This document shows positions 1-7,560 of a stretch of DNA of 38,555 nucleotides, one piece after another. The stretch spans positions 1-38,555 of the forward strand of contig JASAOO010003303.1 in NCBI GenBank assembly GCA_030849075.1. The letters run 5' to 3'. Positions within the stretch are counted from its first letter, which is position 1; each line of letters starts with the position of its first letter. The translations under genes were made by a program, and so were the position numbers. This DNA is from Zelonia costaricensis. Its lineage: Eukaryota > Euglenozoa > Kinetoplastea > Trypanosomatida > Trypanosomatidae. A model generated the notes under the pieces. That model saw nothing but the letters and a program-made list of their open reading frames with translations. It was not told the origin of the DNA and ran no database searches.

Positions 1-1165
1 GCTGTGCCTCTCTGAGCGTCTGCCCCGCCCACCCCGCGACGGGTCGCCCGATCGCCTCCGCATCACCGCGCCGCTGCTGCGCGCGCGCTGTGGATGGTGG
101 CGCCTGGTTGCCGGGAGCCGCCGCGGTCGCCGCCGTTGTCGTCGGCGTCGTCGCCGCTGCTGTCGTAGTGGTCCCCTGTGGTGTGGCGATCTATCGCGCC
201 ATCGGTCTTCAAATACCCCCCCCCCAACTGACCCGAGCCCGCCCCAACCACCACAGATCAAAACTACCAAACGCCACCCCTGCCGGACAGCTCCCCCCCA
301 TCCTTTTACCCCTTCCCCCGGGAGTTGGGGACCCTCTGCGGCGCACTTGCCCGGTTGCAGTCCACCAGGCGTACCCCCTGCGTCTTCCCACGGTTTAGCA
401 GCAGCTCGCTACCGAGATACCCGAAGCGGCGCAACATGCTGTAGAGGCGAGTGCCATTGTTCAACCTGCCGGTCCCAGCGTGCTGCAGGACCTTGCTTTT
501 ACTAGCCCCCTTTTTTCAGGAGTAACCGAACTGTTTTTCGAAACGGCCTTTTAGCCCCTTCACGCTCAATGTAGGTCACGCACAAGAAGAACTCGGTAAG
601 CGCTACAAAGGGCTGTGTATTCCGCCCAACAATCAGTTTAGCGGGATGGGTCCTTTTCCGCTGAAAAAAAAATGCACGAGGTGCTTTTTTGATGAAGGTA
701 CTGTAGCAAAGCGGACTTTTCAACACGCGTGGTGCGAGTTTCCGCTGTCGTAATATCGGCTGCAAAAGAACATGCTTAATGTCAGAACCTCCTTCACTCT
801 TCCGCTCCTCATTAACTTCTCTGCTGCCCTCTCCTACCACTTTTGCTCTCCATCGCACACTCACAACCGCGCACGATCGCGCGCTCTCGGACCCTTGTAG
901 TATATAAGTACACAGCTACAGAGCGGTCAAAAAGACGTGCTGACACTGTAAGCTCCCTTCTTTTTCCGCTCTCTAACTCCTGTACCCCTCTAGATTTCCG
1001 GCCTTGTACCCTCTTCTTGTTCCTCTCCTCCCGCGATCAGTGCTTTACCGCCCACTTTTTCTCTCCCTTGTTTCTCTCCTTTTCTCGCTTCATACACGCA
1101 CACCCCTTTTTTTCGCTTTCTCGCCTTTCTCTTTGTTTTTCGCATACACCTTCCGCTCCTCACCC
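1..1165. other. Non-coding left edge, no convincing gene
   Basis: The first 490 bases are GC-rich with low-complexity reading frames. On the minus strand a frame is open between stops at about 516-518 and 306-308 and reads like protein, but it has no good start or recognised family. From about 780 to 1160 the + strand is strongly pyrimidine-rich, which fits the trans-splicing signal of the PSP1 gene that follows. I assign no gene here. Confidence 0.5.
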
Positions 1166-1167
1166 AG
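1166..1167 (+). promoter_or_regulatory. Predicted spliced-leader acceptor AG for the PSP1 gene
   Basis: This is the first AG after the long C/T tract at about 1107-1164. It leaves a 5' UTR of 14 bases before the ATG at 1182. It is a prediction from tract plus AG only. Confidence 0.6.
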
Positions 1168-1181
1168 AAAAGACGAGCAAG

Positions 1182-1910
1182 ATGTTGGCGCCTCTGACGG
1201 ATATCACCAATGTGCAGGTGAACATTGCACAGCCGGCGAAGCCGAAGATTGTGGTTCTCAAGGTTGCGCCACCAGTTCCTGAAGTTGTCGCGCCGAAGAC
1301 GTTTTCGAGGCACAACCCCTATCAGTGGAAATGCCTCCCTGAGGGTGTGCACTCCGCGGCGGAGTGCATGGAGGACACGGACGCTGCACACGCAGTGCCA
1401 GTGCAGGAGCTGTTCCAGGAAAAGGAGGACCAAGCTCCGCCGGCGCCTGGTGGGCCATCGGTTTGCAGCACGCTGGTGCAGTTCAAGTGTCACCAAGCCG
1501 AGTTCTCGTCCTGCATGGAAGTGGACAAGGGCCAGTACGTCGTGGTGCAAGGTGACCGCGGCATCGACATTGGTGTGGTGATTCGCATCAACTCGGCTGC
1601 GCAGAAGACCTATGTGGAGCGCACGGGTCCGGTCGGCAGCGTCCTGCGTCACGCAACGCAGCGCGAAGTGGATTACTGGGCGACAGACCTGAAGGATGCC
1701 GAGGCGATGGCGGCGGCCTTCTGCCAGGCCAAGGCGCGGACTCATGGCCTGCAGATGGAGATCGCGTATGCCGAGTACCAGTTCGACAAAAAGAAGCTGA
1801 CCTTTTACTACGAGGCGCGGACGCGGATCGACTTTGTGCAGCTGCTGAAGGAACTCTACCGCGAGTACGGTTGCCGCATCTGGATGGAGAAGGTGCGCAG
1901 TTTCGAGTGA
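1182..1910 (+). CDS. PSP1 C-terminal domain protein
   Basis: A 242-residue protein. Residues about 98-240 match the PSP1 C-terminal conserved region: a strand with QYVVVQGDRGIDIGVV is the hallmark of that fold, followed by a conserved alpha/beta tail. The first 95 residues are Pro/Val-rich and probably disordered. PSP1 is a yeast multicopy suppressor. Trypanosomatids carry several PSP1-domain proteins, some linked to mRNA regulation, so a role in cytosolic RNA metabolism is an inference. The ATG at 1182 is the only in-frame ATG; the frame is open for 113 codons upstream, but that stretch is the pyrimidine-rich splice region. The predicted acceptor lies 14 bases before the start. Confidence 0.85.
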   Translation: MLAPLTDITNVQVNIAQPAKPKIVVLKVAPPVPEVVAPKTFSRHNPYQWKCLPEGVHSAAECMEDTDAAHAVPVQELFQEKEDQAPPAPGGPSVCSTLVQFKCHQAEFSSCMEVDKGQYVVVQGDRGIDIGVVIRINSAAQKTYVERTGPVGSVLRHATQREVDYWATDLKDAEAMAAAFCQAKARTHGLQMEIAYAEYQFDKKKLTFYYEARTRIDFVQLLKELYREYGCRIWMEKVRSFE

Positions 1911-3242
1911 ATCGCGGGACAGGCGGATGGCGTATTTATACGTAGCAACGCCTCCGCAATTTCGGTAAATGCGTGTCTTTGAACTTCTGTTCGCAGACAA
2001 CGCTTTTAGCCAAGTGTTTTGTTCTCCACTCCTTCCGCTGCGTATTTGCTTGTGCCTCAGTGCCTGTCGGGTCAAAGACGTGGTCGCAATCAGGGTGCAT
2101 ATGCGTGCTGGAACTGCGTCGCTTTATTCGCCGCACGTCACCTCCTCTCATGGTGGACACTCCCGCATTTTTATTGCTGCCCCGCGCCTTCACCACTTGT
2201 TATACAGACTGGTTGGTGAGTCAAGGGCGATCGCATTGCGACCTGTCTAGTAGCGATTCACAGCTGCGACCTTCTCAGACGTTGTGCGCTTCACTCAGCA
2301 TAAGCAAAAGCGACGTCCACTCTTCTTTTTTTTTCCCCCTCTCCGAGTCCCACGTTTCTTTGTTCAGTTTTTAGCTGTACTGTGCTTGCTGTCTGGTGTT
2401 TGGCGCGTCCGCGCGCGTGTCTTTCGTTTCTTGTTTCGAAGTCGTTCCCGGCAAAGCTCCTGATGCTCACGCGTTTTTTCTTTTCGCTCGATTCCTGGGA
2501 CGGCCGCTAGACAGAGTACGCGAACTCGACTGCACTCTAAGCCATAGATTCTAGAGTGCAGATAACGAGTGTGCGTGTCGCTGGAGGATGGTGGCTGTCT
2601 TTTTCTCCATTGGTTGGATAGACTTTACCCGTCAGGGTTAGATTCGTTCTCTCGTTTACCGATTTCTCTCTCCCCCTCTTCCTTTCCGTGTTTTTCCCCT
2701 TTCCATCTTCTGCCAAAATGGAGCACCGGGACGGCGTGTCAAAGAAGAAAGACAAAAACCAGGAAAGAGACGCAGTCAGCAATGGTAGAGATGGAAGGCA
2801 TGCCCACCTGCCCCCCAAGAAAAAAAGAAACAGGGCGCTCGGCACATGCTTGATGCTGTACGCCATGGCTCGCGGTCTTTTGTGTGCGCGCCGTGCTAGC
2901 TGTTTAGCGGCAAGCGCGCGGAGGGGTGGCACGGTTGGGCATACGGCGTGACAGCACTCATACTTCTGGGGCCGTGGCGCGGTGCGGTCGGTCCTTGGAA
3001 TTGGAGCAAACAAAAAAAAAAGCAAACGGCTCCGTCGTGGCGGCGTCGCGCATTGTGAGAAGAGAGGCGGTGGTGTGCGATGGACGCTCACACCGATGAA
3101 TCTGTCTCGCGTATGTCTGTTTGCTCTTCTACCGCTTCTCCCCTCTCCCTCGCTCGCTGTGTTTGACATTACCACAAGTAGAAACTTCAAGCGTAGTGCA
3201 CATCTCCCTCTCTGTGTGTTGCCTCCGTTAAAGCTCTCGAAA
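1911..3242. other. Intergenic region, PSP1 to COX9
   Basis: No convincing gene. It holds several C/T tracts, notably 2319-2344 followed by AG at 2346-2347, another at about 2649-2712, and one at about 3120-3160 with the first AG at 3177-3178, the likely acceptor for the next gene. A 77-codon frame starting at ATG 2718 is Lys/Arg-rich and unlike any family I know, and no AG lies between its upstream tract and its ATG, so I do not call it. Confidence 0.6.
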
Positions 3243-3617
3243 ATGTTCCGCCCGGCGCTCTCCGTGAGCAAGCGCACGTACATGCTTGCGTTCAACAGCA
3301 AGGCTAAGGCGCGCCCCAACTTTGGCCTGCGCGGCGTCGGCTTCTGGTCGAGCGAGATCTATCACAAGCCGGGTCAGAACTACTGGATGGCTGTGTGCAG
3401 CGCCGGACCGTTCCTGATCATCGGCGCCATCATGATGGACGGCTTCTGGTCGAAGCTCGACGACATCTCCGGCGGTGGCCCGAGCGCGCTGGACTACGGG
3501 TGGCGCTCGCAGGACCGCAAGCCGTGGGACTTCTCGTTCGACATCGGTGAGGGCTACGCGGCTGGGCCGGCTTCGCGGCGCCCTGCCCCTGGTGCGGTGG
3601 ATCTTGGCCACCACTAG
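3243..3617 (+). CDS. COX9: Probable cytochrome c oxidase subunit IX (trypanosomatid type)
   Basis: A 124-residue protein with a basic, Ser/Lys/Arg-containing N-terminus (residues 1-30) typical of a mitochondrial inner-membrane protein. One hydrophobic segment (about 48-66, MAVCSAGPFLIIGAIMMDGFW) is followed by a soluble Gly/Pro/Asp-rich tail. One membrane span plus a small soluble part is usual for nuclear-encoded complex IV subunits. The identification rests mainly on recalled synteny: in T. brucei the gene next to HAT3 is annotated as cytochrome oxidase subunit IX, and HAT3 follows here. The ATG at 3243 is chosen because the upstream in-frame ATG at 3096 would put the pyrimidine tract into the protein as a false Leu-rich signal peptide. 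Another small respiratory-chain subunit remains possible. Confidence 0.65.
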   Translation: MFRPALSVSKRTYMLAFNSKAKARPNFGLRGVGFWSSEIYHKPGQNYWMAVCSAGPFLIIGAIMMDGFWSKLDDISGGGPSALDYGWRSQDRKPWDFSFDIGEGYAAGPASRRPAPGAVDLGHH

Positions 3618-4376
3618 GCGCAGTGTGCTCTTTAGGTGTAGAAATACAGCAAGACGGAGAGACTCACATCTTGACAAAAAAAAAAAAACGTAGCAGAACT
3701 GTTTTTTTTGTCTACAGCTGCGACGCGAATCCTGTTTGCTTGTGGAAAACAGTCCTTGGCTGTTTGCTGATTCGCTGTTTTTTGTGTGTGTGATTTATCT
3801 GATTTCAACCTAGTACTCTTTCCGGGCAGGATGCTCTCCACGCAAAGGAAGCTGTAGCAGTCTTTGACACCAACAAAGAAAAAAAAAGTGTGGCGGTATC
3901 TACAGATACGACGGTTGCACGCTTGAGGGAGGCACCGAAGGGAAGGGAGCTGTTGGCTTGCTGCAGATTGCGGACACGCTCCCGCTGGAGTAGATCTCCG
4001 GCGCGCCTCGCGGAAGCCCTGTCGGGCGCACTGAAGTCGTTGGCATTGCTCAAGAGCGAAAAAAAAAAATAATGGTCAAAGACGTTGACCAGCGCCATGG
4101 ATACCTTGACGCTCACAAGGGCATCCGGATGTTTCTTCCCAAGCGACAACTGTTTCTTCTCTGATTGCCGTCGGAATTGGGCAAAAACTCGCACCCAAAA
4201 TAACGCTTAAGTTACGTTGCGACCCTCACAGTGTGGTGCAACGGACCATGGGCTGCTGAGACTGTCGCTCTCCTCGCACACAGTCAGAGACGCAGTCGTC
4301 TATACATTGAGTCGCACCCTTTTTTCTCTGGTCACTTTTTCTTTTTCTTTTGTGGCCTTCTTCGCTCGAGCCACGA
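3618..4376. other. Intergenic region, COX9 to HAT3
   Basis: No gene seen. It has A-runs at about 3676-3688, 3880 and 4060-4069, which suit 3' UTR sequence, and a T-rich tract at about 4319-4350 ahead of HAT3. Confidence 0.6.
4369..4370 (+). promoter_or_regulatory. Predicted spliced-leader acceptor AG for HAT3
   Basis: This is the first AG after the C/T tract at 4319-4367. It would leave only six bases (4371-4376) before the ATG. An alternative acceptor could be used after the weaker tract near 4265-4282, giving a longer leader. Confidence 0.5.
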
Positions 4377-5225
4377 ATGTCTCAAACAGACGCTCTGCGA
4401 ATAACGGTGACGACGCCACGGCACACGTTCTGCGGTGCGGCGGAGCCGTCGATCGCTGGGTTTTTCACCGGCCACCAGACCATTTACCTCTGTGACTCGT
4501 GCCTGTCCGTGTTTCATGTGCGCGACCACTTGCAGGAGCACCTGCACCGGTGCGGGAACGCGTTTTGGATCCCCGGTGACGAGGTCTACCGCGACGAGGG
4601 TCGCCGGTTGTGCGTTTTTGAGCTTGACGGGCGAAAGCCTCAGTGCGCGGCGTTTGCGCGGCGGCTGTGCCTTCTCACGAAGCTTTTCCTTGTCGACAAG
4701 GTCACGCTTGACGACGTTCACTTCTTCGCCTTCAACGCACTATTCGAGGTCGATGATGAAGGGTTCCACTTCGCCGGTTACTTCAGCAAGGAGTGGAAGA
4801 GCAGCTCGAGCTGCATCAACACGTTGTCGTGCGTCATGGTCCTGCCACCGTTTCGCTCAAAAGGGTACGGTGGGTTCCTGGTGCGGCTTTCGTACGAGAT
4901 CGCGCGCGTGGAGGGCATGGTCGGGACGCCGGAGCGGCCGCTGAGCAGGAGCGGCAACGCGCTCTTTCGGAAGGTGTGGCGGGACGAGGTGCTGTTAGCT
5001 GTGTTCGCACTCGAGGAGCAAGGCACGCCCGTGACGGTGAGCGAGCTGAGCAAGGTGTCCGGTCTGATCGTCGAGGACGTTCTGGTCGCATTGCATGACC
5101 TGGATGTGCTTTTTAGCGTCAGCAAGCAGGGCCCGCTCCTCGTTGTGAACGCTTCGGAAAAGCCGCGTGTCGCCGCCTGCTGCCTAGATCGCGAAAAGCT
5201 GCGGTGGGCGAGCGCCCCGTCTTGA
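4377..5225 (+). CDS. HAT3: MYST-family histone acetyltransferase HAT3
   Basis: A 282-residue, near-minimal MYST acetyltransferase that transfers acetyl from acetyl-CoA to histone lysines in the nucleus. A C2HC zinc finger is present (C39, C42, H55, C59; exact C-x2-C-x12-H-x3-C spacing). The catalytic core follows: the cysteine of the beta strand is C152 (INTLSCVMVLPPF), the acetyl-CoA loop is RSKGYGG at 160-166, and the general-base glutamate is E186 in GTPERPLS. All key residues are intact. The extreme C-terminus is divergent. There is no chromodomain or other reader domain, unlike larger MYST enzymes. In trypanosomatids HAT3 is reported to acetylate histone H4 lysine 4; I infer orthology from size and gene order. 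ATG 4377 is the first in-frame ATG. Confidence 0.92.
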   Translation: MSQTDALRITVTTPRHTFCGAAEPSIAGFFTGHQTIYLCDSCLSVFHVRDHLQEHLHRCGNAFWIPGDEVYRDEGRRLCVFELDGRKPQCAAFARRLCLLTKLFLVDKVTLDDVHFFAFNALFEVDDEGFHFAGYFSKEWKSSSSCINTLSCVMVLPPFRSKGYGGFLVRLSYEIARVEGMVGTPERPLSRSGNALFRKVWRDEVLLAVFALEEQGTPVTVSELSKVSGLIVEDVLVALHDLDVLFSVSKQGPLLVVNASEKPRVAACCLDREKLRWASAPS

Positions 5226-5763
5226 TTCGGGTTGGCGCGGAATCTGCTTTGAGTGTGCAAAAGAGAAAAAAAGGCAAGAGGAGCGTGGTGAGAGTACACC
5301 CACGCACGGATGCACAGAAAGAGAAAGAAGAAAAGGGAAGCGAAGGGTGGTGGTGGCGGGCGCCAGCCTCTCGGTCTTCCTTTTCGGGGTTTGCGCCGAC
5401 AGGGAGTCACGCGGTGAGAGTGCCGCCCGCCCGGTGCCCTTGGAAATGCGAGGCGCACGGCTGCAGTGCCGCTCGGTTTTTACAGATGCACGAGTGGCAG
5501 GCAGGGCTCAGGGAGCTTGTTGCTCGCTTCTGACCTGCGGCTGATGTAGCGCCGTCACTGCTGTCCTCTCCTCCTTCGAAGCGTTACCTTTTGTTTTCGC
5601 TGCTCCCCTACGTTTCTTCCACTCGCTCGGCAGCGCGCAAGCTCATCCACCGCTGCTTGCGGCGCCGACAACGCCGCTGCGCGCACCTGAGCGCGCCGGC
5701 TTTCTTCACTCCTTAGACTGTAGTGTGCAGAGGTGCGTGAGGGGCTCCTCTGCGCTGGCAGCA
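5226..5763. other. Intergenic region, HAT3 to RRM-like gene
   Basis: No gene seen. Purine-rich 3' UTR-like sequence runs to about 5350, then a C/T tract lies at about 5560-5628. Confidence 0.6.
5632..5633 (+). promoter_or_regulatory. Predicted spliced-leader acceptor AG for the RRM-like gene
   Basis: First AG after the tract at 5590-5628, which reads TTTTGTTTTCGC then C/T-rich. It gives a leader of about 130 bases. Confidence 0.5.
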
Positions 5764-6279
5764 ATGTCGTCGCGGCGCGCTGGCATGGAGTTTGTCGAGG
5801 TGGCAAATGTGGGCTTCCCTGTCGACCTCGAGCACACGCGCCAGACGCTGCTGCGGCTCTTTGGCGGCGTGTCAGCCGTGGACGACATCGTCGTGGACGT
5901 GCGACAGGAGCGGGCAATGGTGTGTTTTGCGGAGTCGGCGGCCGCGCAGTGTGCGCTCGTCAAGCTGGACCGCTTTCCCCTGTTTGGTCGCGAGCTCTCG
6001 CTGCGCATTGGACCACCGCCTGCTTCACAGGTCCCTGGGTACATTGTGACGACAAAGCCGACAGCCTTCCTCTTGGTGCGCAACTCGCCGTATGTGGTGG
6101 TTGTGGTGAAACTGAAGCACGTTGCCGGCGTCGTTGCCGTGACGTCTGCTGGCGTCAACTGCTGTTTCGTTGTCGCCGCCTCCGCCGAGGATGCGGTTGT
6201 GGCGAAGGGCATCCTGCAGTCTCATCGGAGCAGGTGGGGCACTGAGGTCACCGTGTCGCACCTGCGCCGACTCGCCTGA
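5764..6279 (+). CDS. Small protein with one or two RRM-like folds
   Basis: A 171-residue protein I do not recognise by name. Residues 10-85 have the order of an RNA-recognition motif: a first strand (FVEVANVGFPV), a helix with DLEHTRQTLLRLFG, an RNP1-like strand (ERAMVCFAE), a second helix and a final strand (RELSLRI). Residues 92-168 repeat a similar strand/helix order (AFLLVRNS, VVVVVKLKHV, VNCCFVVAAS, EDAVVAKGIL, EVTVSHL). The canonical aromatic RNP residues are weak, so RNA binding is an inference. The ATG at 5764 is the first in frame; M8 (5785) is an alternative. It is closely followed, 176 bases on, by the next small gene. Confidence 0.7.
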   Translation: MSSRRAGMEFVEVANVGFPVDLEHTRQTLLRLFGGVSAVDDIVVDVRQERAMVCFAESAAAQCALVKLDRFPLFGRELSLRIGPPPASQVPGYIVTTKPTAFLLVRNSPYVVVVVKLKHVAGVVAVTSAGVNCCFVVAASAEDAVVAKGILQSHRSRWGTEVTVSHLRRLA

Positions 6280-6455
6280 TTGAGACACCACTCTCTCCAA
6301 CCTATCGCGTCCACCTTTTTTTTTTCTCTCTCTCGCGGCCTTTGAACTGTACGGCTACGCTCCCGGTGTGCGTGTGTGTGTGGTGGTGCGTGCGTGTTGC
6401 CCCGCACCTTGGACGTGCCCGAGATAGGGACGACAAGACAACAGCCGAAGGTAGC

Positions 6456-6959
6456 ATGGACGCCGTGTCGCTCGTAGCGATGATTGAGGAGCAGCAGAGG
6501 GAGAGCTGGCGGGTGGTGGAGGCGGCCGGCCGCGCGCTCGCTGCCGCTGTGGACGGCTTCAACTGTGAGGTGGAGTTACTGGGCGCCCCGCAAGAGTGGC
6601 GAGTCCCGCCGGAGAGCAGCGCTCGTGATGCCGGGGCGGGCAGGGTGCCGCTGCAAAGCGCCGCGCTCTCCATGACAGAGCAGGAGGTGGCTGCGCTGGA
6701 ACCGGGCGCCGCTGTCGCGGTGGTGCCTGTGCTATGCGAGAGCCTCCGCGGCGAAAGCGGAGAGGCCGGTGCCGCTGCCGCAGCGTTGCAGCGTGTGGTG
6801 AGGTGGCACGGGGCCCGCCTACTGGCCGTGAAGGAACTGCAGCTCACGTGGCGGCACGTCCGCGCTACAGCGAAGACGCTTCTGGAAGGGGAGTGTGCTG
6901 CGGAGCAGCGCGAGCAGCTCTGCTACGTGCTTCGGGTGGTGAATTCGCACTTGCAGTAG
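6456..6959 (+). CDS. Hypothetical protein, mainly helical
   Basis: A 167-residue protein with no recognised domain. It is rich in Ala, Glu and Arg; residues 1-35 (MIEEQQRESWRVVEAAGRAL) and 105-165 look like amphipathic helices, with a Pro/Gly/Ala-rich linker at about 40-70. There is no signal peptide or membrane segment. Codon usage is GC-rich at third positions like its neighbours. The ATG at 6456 is the first in frame, and a T/C tract at 6315-6338 followed by AG at 6422-6423 supports a separate mature mRNA. The gap to the preceding gene is short but long enough for processing signals. No function is proposed. Confidence 0.65.
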   Translation: MDAVSLVAMIEEQQRESWRVVEAAGRALAAAVDGFNCEVELLGAPQEWRVPPESSARDAGAGRVPLQSAALSMTEQEVAALEPGAAVAVVPVLCESLRGESGEAGAAAAALQRVVRWHGARLLAVKELQLTWRHVRATAKTLLEGECAAEQREQLCYVLRVVNSHLQ

Positions 6960-7560
6960 GCGACGACGGCGGCGTGTGGTCGTGGCTGCAGTGCGTCGAT
7001 CAAGGTTCAGGTCTCGACGCTGCGGGTGACTGTTGCGATTGCTTTCTTGTGTTGTTCTTTTGCTGTCGGACTTGTTCGGCTTCACGTGTTCACTGCGCAC
7101 CCCTGCTGCTACAGAAATCAGAGCGTGAAAGACACACCAAGGGTAACAACTAGTACACAGCATTCGTGCCCCGGGGCAAGAGTGCGCCGCTGTGAAAAAA
7201 AAAAAGGAAGAGTAGAGGTTGTGCTGGCTGGCAGGCGGACTCCAGGCGTGGCGCGCTCGTAGGCCATACCCCGTCTCGCGTGCGAGGGGATGAGGCGCGC
7301 ACATGGTGTCTCTCTCCATCATGCCTTGAATGTCCTCCGGCGTCAAGCGAACTGCCAGCTGCTGAATCCACTTTCCTTTCCTATCCTCCTGCTTGTTGTC
7401 ACGCGCGCGCACACACGCGTCTTCTCATTGTCTTTACGTATCTGCTGCTCACATCGGCCTCCCACTTCTAAAACCACACGATTGCAACCTATCAGAGATT
7501 GCAAGCATCCTTTGTTTTGTTCAGCTGCACCGCACTTTTTTTTTTTCCGAGTCGTGCAAG
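6960..7560. other. Intergenic region before eIF3c
   Basis: No gene seen. There is an A-run at 7195-7204 and a T-rich tract at 7535-7547 immediately upstream of the eIF3c start. Confidence 0.6.
7550..7551 (+). promoter_or_regulatory. Predicted spliced-leader acceptor AG for eIF3c
   Basis: First AG after a 12-T run and CC (7535-7548), leaving nine bases before the ATG at 7561. The AG at 7559-7560 directly before the ATG is less likely. Confidence 0.55.

Noticed and set aside
990..2075. Long minus-strand frame opposite the PSP1 gene (361 codons)
   Set aside because: Shadow of GC-rich third-position coding on the + strand. It spans the neighbouring pyrimidine tract and has no family resemblance.
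2718..2951. 77-codon frame starting at ATG 2718
   Set aside because: Low-complexity Lys/Arg-rich, no AG between its upstream tract and its ATG, and no family resemblance.
3096..3242. Upstream in-frame ATG giving COX9 a Leu-rich signal peptide
   Set aside because: The apparent signal peptide is the translated pyrimidine splice tract, and the likely acceptor at 3177-3178 lies within it.
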